Assembly (NCBI GenBank): GCA_029706075.1
Contig: JAINUG010000262.1
Span: forward strand, 1,133,501-1,197,500
Length of the DNA: 64,000 bases
Direction: 5' to 3'
Origin: Aldrovandia affinis
Taxonomy: Eukaryota > Chordata > Actinopteri > Notacanthiformes > Halosauridae
This document shows positions 52,482 to 64,000 of this stretch, piece by piece. Each line of letters starts with the position of its first letter. Position 1 is the stretch's first letter. The notes beneath the pieces are model-generated. The model was given only the letters and a program-made list of their open reading frames with translations, was not told where the DNA came from and searched no databases. Both the position numbers and the translations under genes were made by a program.

Positions 52482-54461
52482 GGGCCCTATTTTGGTGAAT
52501 TAGGACGGTGTCGGTAACGCAGACGCAAAGCGAAGATGGTGGCGCTTTAGGGTGTGTCTAACGCAATTTCTGTAATTTCGTGATTTAGGACGATAGCGCA
52601 CCTCCGGCGCAGTTGTACTGCATGACGAACATAAATGAAACAGGCCTAGTTGCAGTTGTGAGTTTGTTATTTATTGCTTTCCATTTAACAATTACATTAC
52701 GTTAGAAGAAAAGAAACGTTGTTTTTTAAGTTGGAAAGCCTACAAATAAGGAAAAAAAGAGATGAAACACTTTCTTTTAACAATGTAGGTCTCAAAATAT
52801 AAACTCAAATCATGAAAATAACAAATTAATGTGCGCCTTGTTTTCCCCCTCTGGTTGGTTGGTTTGGTTTGGTTGGTTTGGTTTGGTTTGCTTTATTTAG
52901 TTACATCTGTGATACAGGGTACACCAGAGTAATAATCTTGGGCCTGGCCCCTCAGCATCGAAACATCAGAAATACACACAGAAATACAACACATTACATT
53001 TCTGTGGGCTCATCTACTTACATTTTAAACCTAACAGGGCACAACAGGGGGTGCAGAGGCGGGTGCAAGAAGTGCATGTGTGTGTGTTAATCAGTCAGTC
53101 CTTGTCCTTGTATATGTTAGTGTCTGTGTGAAATTCTGTAGAGTCCTTCTGGTCAAGACACGCGCATGCGCACGCAGAATGTTCCAACGATAACGGTTGC
53201 CACAGAAACGCTCGGTCGGCCTCGTCCAAAAGTCGTCTGATTCGCGCGCCAACTTTTCCGCACCTCCTCGCTCTCCTCTTTTGAGAAGCGCTCCTGGCGC
53301 AGCTGCGCAAAACTGTCATCCTATCATTTTCTATAGTGTTAGCGCACTGGTATTTAAAGGGACAGAAAATAGGTGTTCTGATTGGCCATTATGAAACCAA
53401 ACCCCCACAACACCCACATGTATTTTTTTAAAGTTAATCCAACCTCTTTGGTTCTCAAAAGAGGAGAGCGAGGAGGTGCGGAAAAGTTGGCGCGCGAATC
53501 AGAGGGGGAAAACAAGGCGCACATTAATTTGTTATTTTCATGATTTGAGTTTATATTTTGAGACCTACATTGTTAAAAGAAAGTGTTTTATTTTACAATC
53601 TCTTTTTTTCCTTATTTGTAGGCTTTCCAACTTAAAAAACAATGTTTATTTTCTTCTAACGTAATGTAATTGTTAAATGGAAAGCAATAAATAACAAACT
53701 CACAACTGCAACTAGGCCTGTTTCATTTATGTTCGTCATGCAGTAGGCCTACATGCGTCACCCTGGAGTGTGCATCACAAACCACCTGGATATTAATGGA
53801 GTGGACCCCCTTCCGATTCACATAAATGATACTGTGATCAGATGGTGCACGCAACTTCCCAAGACCCCAGGGAATCCACATTGCGTATAAAAATCCGGTT
53901 TAGTTCTCTGCTGGCTGTCGGGTGTAGGAAAAGTAATAAACTAATTTACTTGTTGGACAAGACTGGAAGAAACTGCATGTACAGCCGAACTGATAGCCGT
54001 CTGGCCAACACCAGCTATCAAACCCAGGGTATTGCTCACGGTATCGCCTTCAGCATCCAGTTATGTACTCCATTTTCTGTAGTGCAAATGGAAAGAATAA
54101 AACCCTTTCACATAAGAAAAACAATGTGCATACAAACATATTTATTTAACAGGTGTATCTTACTGAACGGTAGCATGGATGTCTTTCATGTCCGTGCATT
54201 GAATAACCACAAGCTATGGTGACATAGTTTTTAGCTTAATTGATTACACTTGCAAGTTACCCATGGATTGGACGATTTGCCTCAACGTGGGGGGAAATTC
54301 ACAATATTCATAAAACATTCTCATGTGATTTCAGATAATCTTGTGTTCATATGTGCGTATCAATAAAGTCACCAAATGCGCCAGCGTTTGCACTAAGAGG
54401 TGGTCTAGATACTGGCAATTTGCCAGCGCTAGGGCATAATGCCGGCACGAAAATAGGGCCC
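52482..54461. mobile_element. Foldback-type DNA element with GGGCCCTATTTT ends
   Basis: The outer ends GGGCCCTATTTT and AAAATAGGGCCC are flanked by ATA on both sides (52479-52481, 54462-54464), suggesting a 3-bp duplication of PIF/Harbinger type. Inside are long inverted arms: 52616-52852 plus 53240-53286 against 53453-53744, close to identical. The left arm is interrupted by a later insertion at 52853-53239. No transposase is readable. Confidence 0.72.
52853..53239 (+). mobile_element. Retroelement-like insertion inside the foldback arm
   Basis: The intact right arm shows that this segment was inserted into the left arm, with TCTG duplicated at 52849-52852 and 53236-53239. It starts with GGTTTGGTTT-type repeats and is otherwise unassigned. 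Confidence 0.65.
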
Positions 54462-56358
54462 ATAGTGTTTATATTTGTGCTTGCAGACCAGTTGCTCCTC
54501 TTTCCAATGTAATAAGGTAGGAAGCGACTGTAGACCCATTTTGATGGATTTCAACTGCAAAAGTAATATATACAGTCAATAATAAAACAATTAAACATGA
54601 AAAAGATTAGAGGGCATAGCACCAGAAAACTACCATAATTAGTTATTTTGAGCCTCTAAATTGCATAGAAACACCTTCATTTGCTCAACCATGTTCAATG
54701 TAAAGGCTTGCCTGTTGGGGTCATTGTAGGTATATTTTTTGTCATGTCATTTTGTGTGTTATGTGGCTGTATTTTTTTATTTTTATTGTTAGACTGTGGC
54801 CCATAATAAGTGACATATTGCTGGCAGTATAAAGCTCTGGTATGTGCTGAGGGTAAAGCACTAACCCTGTGGTGCGTAAAATAACCATGATTATGATTTT
54901 CTGTCTCCTAGCACCAAGTTACAGTGTAACTGTTGTGTTCAGATAGTTACAGTCAGGAGGTTGCACTGGAGTCTGGTGCGTTGTGTCATGATGGGGACCT
55001 TTGGCTGTGTGGCGTATGCGCATGTGCATTTTAAATGCACATGCGTTAAATCTGCTTTTAGTCAAACTGGTCCTTGGACTATTCAAACTGCACTGACATT
55101 TAGTTTAAATCTAAACAGGGTCACAATCTGACTTTATTTGACAGAGCACAGAAAGGAAATTATTATTATTTTCATTGTGGAGATGGTGGGCAGGGGAAAT
55201 GTCTCTTTTGTTGTTATCAAAACAGTCTTTTTGATGACATGCTTTTCCAGGATAGGAGGTGAGTTTGGAACAGAGATGTTGAACATTTGTCTGGGTTGAC
55301 TGCACTGTAAATCTTTGAATGTGAATGCAGTTATTTTGTGAATTGAATCTGAGGCCGTAAATGCGATTTAGAATACATTCTGAAGGTGAGTTCTGCAGAG
55401 CAATGATTCAGACACGGCTAACTTGCATTGAAAGAGTCTCCAACAACTCTAGAGCTAGTCTTCAATTCGGTTTATTCCAGGTTGAGAACAATTCAGAGTG
55501 GGTGATAATCTCAGAAATATTTACAATCTGTATTCATGTACATTGTTCTTGTAATTGAGTGGCATATTATTATGTGATAATTAGTGTGCCACACATTGTG
55601 TGACACACCCCATAGTGGAACAGAACAGCAGGACACAGTGATTGGAGTGAATCGGTCTGTTTGACCAAATTTTATTCTGATCTCTCAGAGAGGGAGAGAA
55701 AGCTGGTTTTAAATCCGAATAAAGAAACGAAAAGACTTTGACCTTCCCCCTCACGGCTTCCGAACTAACACAACAAACCAAAATAACAAACTAAATCAAA
55801 GAATCACCCTTTCGGCAAACCTCAACACACACACACACACACACACACACATGCTACACGTTTTAAACTTTTCAGTTTCATTCGTCTGGGTTTTTTTCTC
55901 TGTCAACTCTCCGCTCCCAGTTCCAGGCACATACTAAGAGAGCACACAGGTTTTAAGCGCACAGGTACAATTAGATAATGCTGCACAGCTGTGTGCCCTA
56001 GCTGCCCTGCCAGTAGGCATGACCATTAATCACCCCGATTCCCCTGCCTAGACCGACACCTTCCACAGAGTGGCCTCTGAATTATTTTTTATTTATTTTG
56101 AAGATGATTTAACAATGTTAATGGTAGAACATTAAAACCTTCTTGAGAACAAGTTATTCTTCTTCTTCCTTATTATTATTATTTGAGAAAACATACATGT
56201 TATAAGTTAGTAGTAAAACATGAGATACAAAGAAGTGTATTTTTGCACAAGGGAACTCTGGAGCATATAGGTAGAAAATAAGCAGCAATAGCAGCTTTTT
56301 AAATCCTAAGTAAAACGCGGATAAAATAATAACCCTGGATAACCCTGTTCCCCTGCAG
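54462..56358. other. Spacer before the first recognised SUSD2 exon
   Basis: No gene is recognised. A CA microsatellite lies at 55825-55850. The SUSD2 signal-peptide exon should lie here or further left, but no candidate combines a start codon, a hydrophobic stretch and a phase-1 donor. Confidence 0.4.
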
Positions 56359-57029
56359 CGCGCTCGTGTGAGGGAGGCTGTGGGCGGGAGTGGGAGACAT
56401 GCTCGTGCCATGCGACCTGCGGCTCGCTGCTCACCTGCTGTGTGGATTACAGGCAGTTCTGTGTGCAGGTGTCTCCATACTCAGGGACCGTGTTTGGAGG
56501 AACCGATTTTGTGGTGCTCAACGCAACGTTCCATCACAATTCCACACTGACCTGCAGGTGGGTAGGAACTGTAATGCAAGGAATAAACCACTGCATGCTG
56601 TGAGGTTGTATGACAATAAACCATGACAGGGTGGTGTGATGCGCTCCGAACTGCAACAGAAATAATTCAGCTGAAATACAATTATACAAAATTGTAGAGC
56701 TATGTTGTTATTGTTAACTTGTTACTTTTTGGAATTGTGTGTTCAATTGAAATAGAATGTTGAACAGTGATAGGCCACTATCACTGGAACTACTTCACGG
56801 TTAGTGCATTATTATGTTTATCCATGCGGTTTACTGTAAAATAATCAACACCCTCTCGACCAATTAGAATCACGTATTTAACCACAATGTAGTATAACTG
56901 TAATGATATCTGTTCAGATTTCTTTCTTCTTTCTAATGTAATTAAACTCACCAGCGCATCAAAACAGAAAATAACACAGAGTGCTTAATAAATCAGTGCA
57001 CATATCTATGCATCTCTCGCTCTCTCTTT

Positions 57030-57064
<35 letters not shown>

Positions 57065-60000
57065 TGTCTCTGTCTCTCTCTCTCACTTATTCTGTCATAG
57101 TCCATCTGCCTATCTACTGTATCTGTCAGATTGCTCGCCAGTATGAGTCTACCAGCAACCACCAGAGACTGGTGCTAATGACACCTGGGCTAATCTCTGA
57201 TGTCGGGTTTACATTGCGCTCAGCTAATCACTGTTGTGGCATTTACATTGCCAGTTGTTGCTGTCTATAATTTTTTTTTTTTTTACACATTTTTACATTT
57301 TACATTTTAAGCATTTAGCAGACACTCTTATCCAGAGCGCATTAACACATGGTAGGAACAATCATTGTTCGCGCAAGAGATCAGTGCAGTAATACAGTGA
57401 TAGACATCATTGTAGGCAGCTGCATACCATACCTGTAACACTGGGAAGAAAAAGGTTAGTAATTTAAAAAATATATATATAATTTTTTTAAAAATGAGGA
57501 GTAAGTCAATCCTATATACACATATATAGGATTGACTAATGTATGGATTTATTGTAGGTGACAGTGCATCCTGTGTGTTGTTCTGTGTCAGGTTTGATGG
57601 TGAAATACTAACAGACGGATATGTGGATGGAGATGGCAGCGGTCATTGCATTTCACCCTTACTGTATGAAACTGGATGGATTCCCTTCCATATCTCCACA
57701 GACGGGGGCGAGACTTATAGCCGAGAGGGGATGTGGCTCTCAGGTAAGAATTACCTGATTGGATTGATTTTTCAATCCAATGTCTGAACGGCTGGGTTGA
57801 TCTGTATGTGGTTAGGATTAGCTGGGCTTATCTGCATGTAGTTATGATGGGCTGGACTGATCTGTATGTACCTAGGATAGGCTGAGAGTGCACACTGACT
57901 CTCACCATGATCCATCCATATAAGGGTATAATAATTAGTGGATCTGTGCAGAGCCGTGAAAAGGCTGTTTTTATAGGTGTCACGTCTTTTGAAGTTGACT
58001 GTGTCATTACGTACTCAATAGTACTGGATGAAACACTGAGATCTGCCTGCCAATGGTGATGAGATCAGGGAATTATTTTTATGTATTGGCCATTTTTTAA
58101 ATGGCGGAAAATAATTACTTTTGCAGCTGGATATTGGGGAGTTTTATGCAAATTCCCTCGATCCTAAAGAGCTGAAACATGATTTTTCACATGATTTTGA
58201 ATATTAATATTTCTCATCTCCACAGTCCATCCTGGCAAATTGGACCCGCGCTTTAAGGCCACTCTGGTGAACTCCACCAAATGGCAATACTACGGCACGC
58301 CCAACGTAGGGGGGGCACTGAGCATGACCTGGAACACCTCCCACGTCGGAGCGGAAAGGGTGAACGTGGAACTGTGGGGGTACAGGGAGACAGGTCAGTA
58401 ATGCAGCCTGAACACGGCTTGTCACGCTCGGCATGGCTCATTATACTGCACACATATGCACTGTATATGTTCATAACTCTTCACATTACACTGCTCACAA
58501 ATTTTCATAACTCACCTTCGGTCCATATATGCTAATGACTCATCTTTGGTCCATATATTTTAATGACTCAGATTTGGTCCATATGAGTTAATATGTTAAT
58601 ATTAACTTGCATATGTTAATGACTAATCTGGTTATGACTCTTCTTCGGTCCATATATATTAATGACTCATGTTCAGACACAGTGTGAAAGACATTATTGT
58701 ATGATGTCCTGGGATGACTCTCCTACAGGTGAGCCGTACTCAGACTCCTGGCATGCAGAGTGGATGTACCTATACTCTCTGGAGAGGAATCTGTCCAACA
58801 GTGGCCAGTTTAGCTTCATCCCCAGACCTGCAGAGAGGCCCTTCTCTGACTGGGAGCTGGGGTGTCTCCGGGTCAGCTCCAGCTCACATACAGATGGGAA
58901 ATGGTACAGAACAACAGCCATACCTCAGCAGCACCTGTCACCTGTCCAACACACAACTGTACTGCTCTCACGCAGCTCTGGGGCACATATCTCTAATGCA
59001 CACATGCAGGCCCTGCTCTTTCTGCAGTCTGGGTTTGTAGCCTGCAATCAAGTTCAAATCTACTGTCTCCATAGCTGCTGTTATTGAATGCATAACAATT
59101 AATTGGCTGTGATAAAGCTGTGATTAATTAGAATAAGAGGCGGATGGCCCAGCGGTCTAGTGCACCGTGCTTTGGAGCAGTGTGCGCTGCCCGTCAGAGA
59201 CGCGGATCGAAACCCGCGTTTCTACCAGACCGGCCCTGGTCGTCAGCCCGATCGGAGGCGGCATTTGGCTGTCCGCCTCCCGGGAGGGGGAGGGAGAGCC
59301 GGCACGAGTCCGCCGAGGAGAAGGTTAATGGAGTCCGTGGAAGATCTCCGTCTCGAAAGAAGGCGGGGAAATAGGTCCAGGAATACGAATCTCGTTCCCG
59401 GAGGACGGGCGGCGGACTCGTGAGGGTGGGGAATTGAAAATAAAATAGAGGGTATAATTGGCTACTAAATTGGGAGAAAAACGGGGGAAAAATAAGAAAA
59501 AAATAAAATAAAAAAATAAAAACATTAGAATAAGAGACACTATTCATAATGAGTTTAGAAATGAATTGAAATGCAGTTGCGCTTAATTGGTAATAACTGA
59601 GATGACTCAAGTAAATGAATGATTGCTCAACAGGTGCTTTGGTGCATCAGCATCTAGCTGCTGGAGGACTGAATTACAGGCTGTATTGGGCTGCACACAG
59701 CCTTGTGTAAAACACATCTGTATCTCTGTAGTCCTATAACAGGACCTTGTATTCAGAGTTGTCCATTGTGGTTCTCATTAGAGGTAAATTGGTGCTAGCA
59801 GTGGTCTGTATTGACATTAGGCTGTGAAAAGGCTGCAGTTCTCCTGCAGGGTGCTGGTGGGCACTGTTCTGATGTTGCAGGAATGTTCACGCGGTCTGGA
59901 GTGAGGACCATGCCCTGGCCTGGCACCTGGAGGAGTGGTTCAGGCAGGACTCTGCCTCCTGGGCCCGGGGGAAGTGTCTACAGTGGGACCGGCTGGAGCG

Positions 60001-63000
60001 GGGACTGCCCAACTTCCTGAACGAGACCATAGACTGCCCCTGCACCCTGGCCCAGGCCCGCGCCGACACCGGCCGCTTCCACGTAAGAAATAATGCCCAC
60101 CTGGTCTCCTCTAAGTCCCGTTCAGTACCGACCGCCACAACCGGGTCTCCTTAAACCCCCATTCAGCATCTACCATAAATTATGGGTCTCCTTAAAGCCC
60201 CGTTCGCTCTGATAAAGGCATGAGTTTAAAGATGCAAACATCAGATCAATTACTGAATACAAATTGCAGTCTGTTTTTAGTAAAATTACATCTCTATTCA
60301 CCTCAGGTGTGAAATCCATTGGTTAAGGTTGCTTATGGATCATCTGTCCTGTTCTGTTAATATTGTATTATGTATAAACTATTCTATTATCATTTAACAG
60401 TGTTTGATTGGGTGTATGAAACTGTTACACACATTCAGAACCAGAGTGGAAAAATCTGGTTGTGTCCAAACAAACGGATTCCCTAAAGTTCATATTTTGA
60501 TATTTACCAATGTTCTTAATCCTTCCTAACTCTGCAGACAGACTACGGCTGTGACATAGAGAAGGGAAGTGTGTGTACGTACCACCCAGGCAGCGTTCAC
60601 TGTATAAGAGCCATACAGGCCAGGTAAGTGAAACACTGTCAGGTGCACCTTACATTTTACATTTACATTACATTTGAGCATTTAGCAGACGCTCTCATCC
60701 AGAGCAACCTACAGTGAGTCCATTTTAAATGGCAAGAACAATCACAGCTAGTGCAAGAGCTGATCATTCCACCACTCAGGGCTGAGAAGAGGCATGACCG
60801 CAAGGAGCAGCTGCCGGGTGCCCAAAGGGACGGGACAGCCAGTTAGCTAGAGGAAGCAGAGTGGAGGGGTCTAGCTGGGGTGTAAGGTGTGATGAGTGAC
60901 TGGGGTAGGAGGGAGTGGTTCCCCTTGCAGCCTGGTATACCAGCACTGATGATTTCAATTTGATCTGTGCTGCTATATGGAGCCAGTGAAGTCTGCTAAC
61001 TAGTGGAGTGACATGTGTGAACTTGGGTTGATTGAAAATCAGCCATGTGGCTGGACTAGTTGCAGTGGCTTGATAGCACAGGCCAGTAGGCCTGCCAGCA
61101 AGATGTTACAGTAGTCCAGAGTCCAGACGTGAGATAACCAAACCCTGGACCAGAACCTGTGGCCTCTTGGGTGAGGAACAGGAAAATTCTGTTCCTGATG
61201 CTTTGAAGAGAGAATTGGCATGTCGGTGTGATCGCTTTGGATGAGCTGGTCATCCAAAGCCACACTAAGGTTCTTGGTAGGCCGGGACAGAGGCACTATG
61301 GACCCTTCCACAGTGATTGAGGCATCAATCATCAGGGAGACCTTTGCTGGGAGGAAGAGCAGCTCAGTCTTACCCAGATTGAGCTGTGATATGAAAGCAA
61401 TTGAGCAGTGATATGAAACTCCATGGGCTCCATGAGATAACAGAACCAAGTGACTTAGTACATCAGTACATGACCTTGCATCCCAGGTGAAACAGGTGCA
61501 TGCTATCAGGAGTGATTCATGAGGTCTCTATATTCCCAGCATGCTCTGAGGTTTTCCCATAAAATGGGCTTAGCAGGGCCACTCAGATCCAGCCACCAAA
61601 GCCAATCAGCAATCAGGGATCCTTGAATCAACCAATCAGTATGTCAGTAACTGGGTTGTGTGTTAGAGCAGAAGATTTGTTTGTGTCAGTAATTGGTTTG
61701 TGCTTTACAGAAACAAGTTTGTGTCTTCAATTGTGTTATTGGTTGCAGCGGCAGATGTGTGTCTGTAATTGCATTGTGTGTACATCAGCATTTTGTGATT
61801 TGTTTGTGTCTGTAATTGTGCCTGTGGTTAATGTGTGTAATGTTTGTGTTATGTCTGTAATGCGTCGTGTGTAATGTTTGTGTTCAGTCCTCGGTACGCT
61901 GCAGGGCAGCAGTGTTGCTATGACAGCACTGGGGCTCAGGTGCTGACGGCGGACTCCATCGGGGGGAGCACTCCGGATCGGGCGCATGACTGGGGGTCCC
62001 CGCCCTACAGTCGCCCCCCGAGGGTCCCTGGGGCCTCTCACTGGATCTATGACGTCCTCAGCTTCTACTACTGCTGCCTGTGGTCTGATAACTGCCATTA
62101 CTACTTCACCCACCGGCCCTCCAGCGACTGCCGGACCTACACCACACCCAAAGCAGGTGAGAGCGCCCTGACCCGCCCAGCCCCATCCTTCCCCTGCCGT
62201 GTTTGAGATTTTCTTGGTTGTAGGTTGTCAATTTCTAGCTCTGTTGGGTTTATGAACTGCTGTTGAAAACTCAGTAGCGACAACTGAGTGCAAACGGACA
62301 GTATCTCCCAACTGAGCGCTGGTGAGTGGTTTCTTTCAGCTGAGTGCAGACAGACAACAGACAACTGTTGCAGTCAGTGGTAGTAAAGTTGTGCTGATGA
62401 TCCCTGAAGTTGTTTTGTTCTCCCAGGCGTGGTGTTTGGGGACCCCCACTTCATCACATTTGATGGCACCAATTACACCTTTAACGGAAAGGGGGAGTAC
62501 TATCTGTTGGAGTCACCTGGACGAGGCCTGACCATTCAGGGCAGAACCGAACCAGTCCGACTGGAGAATGGTGAGACCTTTTACATGACCATTCATTGCA
62601 GAATCAAAACGGTCTCCGAGACAAATGACTCCCTCTTTTCAGAATAGGACTGTACAACTGTGTACAGGAGAGGATTGTGTAAATAGTTCGCTTTTAGTTT
62701 GCTTCCTAATTTTTATTTAATCTAAACAGCTTATTGAGAATAATGAACTGACACAGTGGCAGAACCAGGATCTGTCTCACACACTTTCTCTATCTCTTTC
62801 ATACACACGGTTTCTCTCTTGCACACATTCTGAAACACTCACATGCATATGTGCGCATACACATGAATGAATGAATGAATGAATGAATGAAATAATGAAC
62901 GGATGAATCCTCAGGCACCATAGTCAATGCGACCAGGCTCTCAGCAGTGGCTATGAAGGAGCAGAACTCTGATGTCATCGAGGTGCGCCTCAGTGGACAG

Positions 63001-63641
63001 TCGGATCACCTGGAGATTCTGTGGAACCAGCAGGTCCTGTCCTTCTCAGAACAGAGCTGGATGGACCTCACAGGTGAGTCATTTAGTCTGCCACACCCTC
63101 ACCTACTGATGATACTTTTACTGATCTCAAGTCCCCCAGCACCGAGGAGCCATTGTTTTACCTCATGGTATCATGTCACGTGCTCATGCGTGTGTTGGAA
63201 TCATTTTTGTATAATTAATCTTTGGATACCTAGCAGGGCGGAACTGAAATAGACAGAACAGCAATGGAGAGATAAGGAAGGAGAGATATGGTAAGAAAGG
63301 CAGAGAGATAAGACAGCTGAGGTGCGTTTGTTTTGCTGACTCGGGTGGAAGATAAGATTCATGTGTGATGGAGTTCCTCTCTCTCCCAGGTGTGTTTGTG
63401 TTCTCGCCCGTCCCCCAGAATGCGACCGTCATGTTCCCCTCTGGGGCTGGGGTGGAGGTACGGGGTAGAGTGGGCACCTTGGCAACCACAGTGCTCCTGC
63501 CAGAGGAGTTTAAGGACCACACCCTCGGCCTGCTGGGGCAGATGAACAATGACCCACAAGACGACCTGGTGACCCCAAACGGGACCACCATCCCATCTGA
63601 CCACAGCTCAGCACAGGACCTGTTTGGATTCGGAGCTAGCT
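56359..63641 (+). CDS. susd2: SUSD2 (sushi domain-containing protein 2), internal exons (partial both ends)
   Basis: SUSD2 is a type I membrane glycoprotein with SMB, AMOP, VWD and sushi domains. Exons: 56359-56557, 57592-57743, 58226-58393, 58729-58903, 59881-60082, 60538-60623, 61888-62156, 62427-62570, 62915-63073 and 63390-63641. They total 1806 nt; all are GT-AG and phases match at every junction. The first exon encodes a somatomedin-B domain with eight cysteines (ending CCVDYRQFC). [20 protein letters not shown] is close to the human protein. The AMOP region spans [36 protein letters not shown] and [11 protein letters not shown]. The VWD begins [20 protein letters not shown] (62438-62449) is the known cleavage motif. 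The last exon ends after LFGFGAS, with one base carried over. The signal-peptide exon, the end of VWD, sushi and transmembrane parts are not in view. Confidence 0.94.
57012..57085. repeat. CT-rich simple repeat
   Basis: An interrupted CT dinucleotide stretch in a SUSD2 intron. Confidence 0.85.
57290..57460 (-). mobile_element. Rex1-like LINE 3' tail only
   Basis: About 170 bp matching the 3' terminal parts of the LINE copies at 17245-17970 and 29445-29615, including the AGTGTTACAGGTATGGTATG segment (minus strand) and the fish tail motif. No RT coding remains. It is a severely 5'-truncated insertion in a SUSD2 intron. Confidence 0.75.
57504..57537. other. Perfect 15-bp inverted repeat with 4-nt loop
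   Basis: AGTCAATCCTATATA (57504-57518), loop CACA, then its exact reverse complement (57523-57537). It lies in the SUSD2 intron about 55 bp upstream of the exon starting at 57592. Function unknown. Confidence 0.85.
59140..59523 (+). mobile_element. Full-length tRNA-derived SINE with 13-bp target duplication
   Basis: The 384-bp element has a tRNA-like head of about 75 bp (box-A-like TGGCCCAGCGGTCTAG, box-B-like GGATCGAAACC), a GC-rich body and the 3' end TACTAAATTGGGAGAAAAAC followed by an A-rich tail. The 13-bp duplication ATTAGAATAAGAG is exact at 59127-59139 and 59524-59536, which indicates a fairly recent insertion. It differs from the SINE family at 27366. It lies in a SUSD2 intron. Confidence 0.88.
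60655..61460 (-). mobile_element. Rex1-like LINE fragment in a SUSD2 intron
   Basis: Minus-strand 3' part of a Rex1-like LINE. The fish tail motif GCATTTAGCAGACGCTCTCATCC is in part visible at 60676 onward. Decayed RT C-terminal coding runs to about 61450 with motifs such as [22 protein letters not shown] and [11 protein letters not shown] in shifting frames. It is more diverged than the copies at 17245 and 29445. Confidence 0.72.
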
Positions 63642-64000
63642 GTGAGTGCGCAACACAACCGCCCAATCACATTACTCACAGCAGCACAACCACTCAATCA
63701 TATTACTCACAGCAGCATAATGTACACCTGGCCATAACATCATCCTACAGTACAGTATACTATATAATACAAAATTGTATCCTCATTACCTCATGTCACA
63801 CTGTAGTTATGTAGCAGAACCAGCAATGGACACATTAACCCATTGTTCAAACAGGAGTTATACATTTATAAACACTTACAGGAGTTACTACATTACATAT
63901 ATATATATATAAACACTAACTGGACTTATACATATATAACTATTAACAGATTTAATTTCTGTGAAGTATTTGAATGATTTTGGTGAAGAGCCAGAGTTGT

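Noticed and set aside
55851-55937. Short hydrophobic open frame (starts MLHVLNFSVSFVWVFF) as the missing SUSD2 signal-peptide exon
   Set aside because: It follows a CA repeat, has no convincing donor in the required phase before its stop, and no similarity to SUSD2 signal sequences that I can support.

Overview
The window is ordinary nuclear DNA of a ray-finned (teleost) fish. Genes are split by GT-AG introns, long CA/TG microsatellites are common, and introns and intergenic space are filled with fish-type transposons (hAT, Tc1/mariner, PIF/Harbinger-like elements, L2 and Rex1-like LINEs, tRNA-derived SINEs). There are no bacterial operons, CRISPR arrays or stand-alone RNA genes. Exon borders below were read by hand from splice sites, reading-phase continuity and family conservation.

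Five protein-coding genes are present. PPP1CC (minus, 1784-8218) gives the first four coding exons of the protein phosphatase 1 gamma catalytic subunit; its 3' exons lie left of the window. MYL2 (minus, 16493-22074) is complete in seven coding exons (169 aa) and encodes the regulatory myosin light chain of heart and slow muscle. PGAM5 (plus, 31006-37834) is complete in six exons (296 aa) and encodes the mitochondrial histidine-based Ser/Thr phosphatase. ANKLE2 (minus, 42041-48420) is complete in twelve coding exons (820 aa) and encodes a LEM/ankyrin protein involved in nuclear-envelope reassembly. SUSD2 (plus, 56359-63641) is partial: ten internal exons cover the somatomedin-B, AMOP and most of the VWD domains, with the signal-peptide exon and the 3' exons not found or outside the window.

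Layout: PPP1CC with its promoter near 8.2-8.5 kb; a gene-free stretch with a nested hAT element (12.0-13.9 kb); MYL2; a gene-free stretch (22.2-31 kb) with a second, inverted copy of an unclassified terminal-inverted-repeat element and a stack of transposons; PGAM5 with an L2 LINE in intron 2; a Tc1-rich spacer between the convergent PGAM5 and ANKLE2; ANKLE2 with Tc1, hAT and SINE insertions and minisatellites in its introns; a spacer with a diverged satellite-like repeat, a solo LTR and a foldback element; then SUSD2. The genes are not functionally linked. Their neighbourhood matches conserved vertebrate synteny (human PPP1CC and MYL2 at 12q24.11, PGAM5 and ANKLE2 at 12q24.33, SUSD2 at 22q11).

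I found no new multi-gene system. The most useful observations are an in-frame stop directly 5' of the ANKLE2 LEM-domain start, which excludes the membrane-anchored N terminus known in mammals; absence of the KEAP1-binding motif in PGAM5; minisatellites in PGAM5 introns that look copied from adjacent splice acceptors; an unclassified repeat family present as inverted copies flanking MYL2, with an internally verified empty site; and two perfect hairpins.
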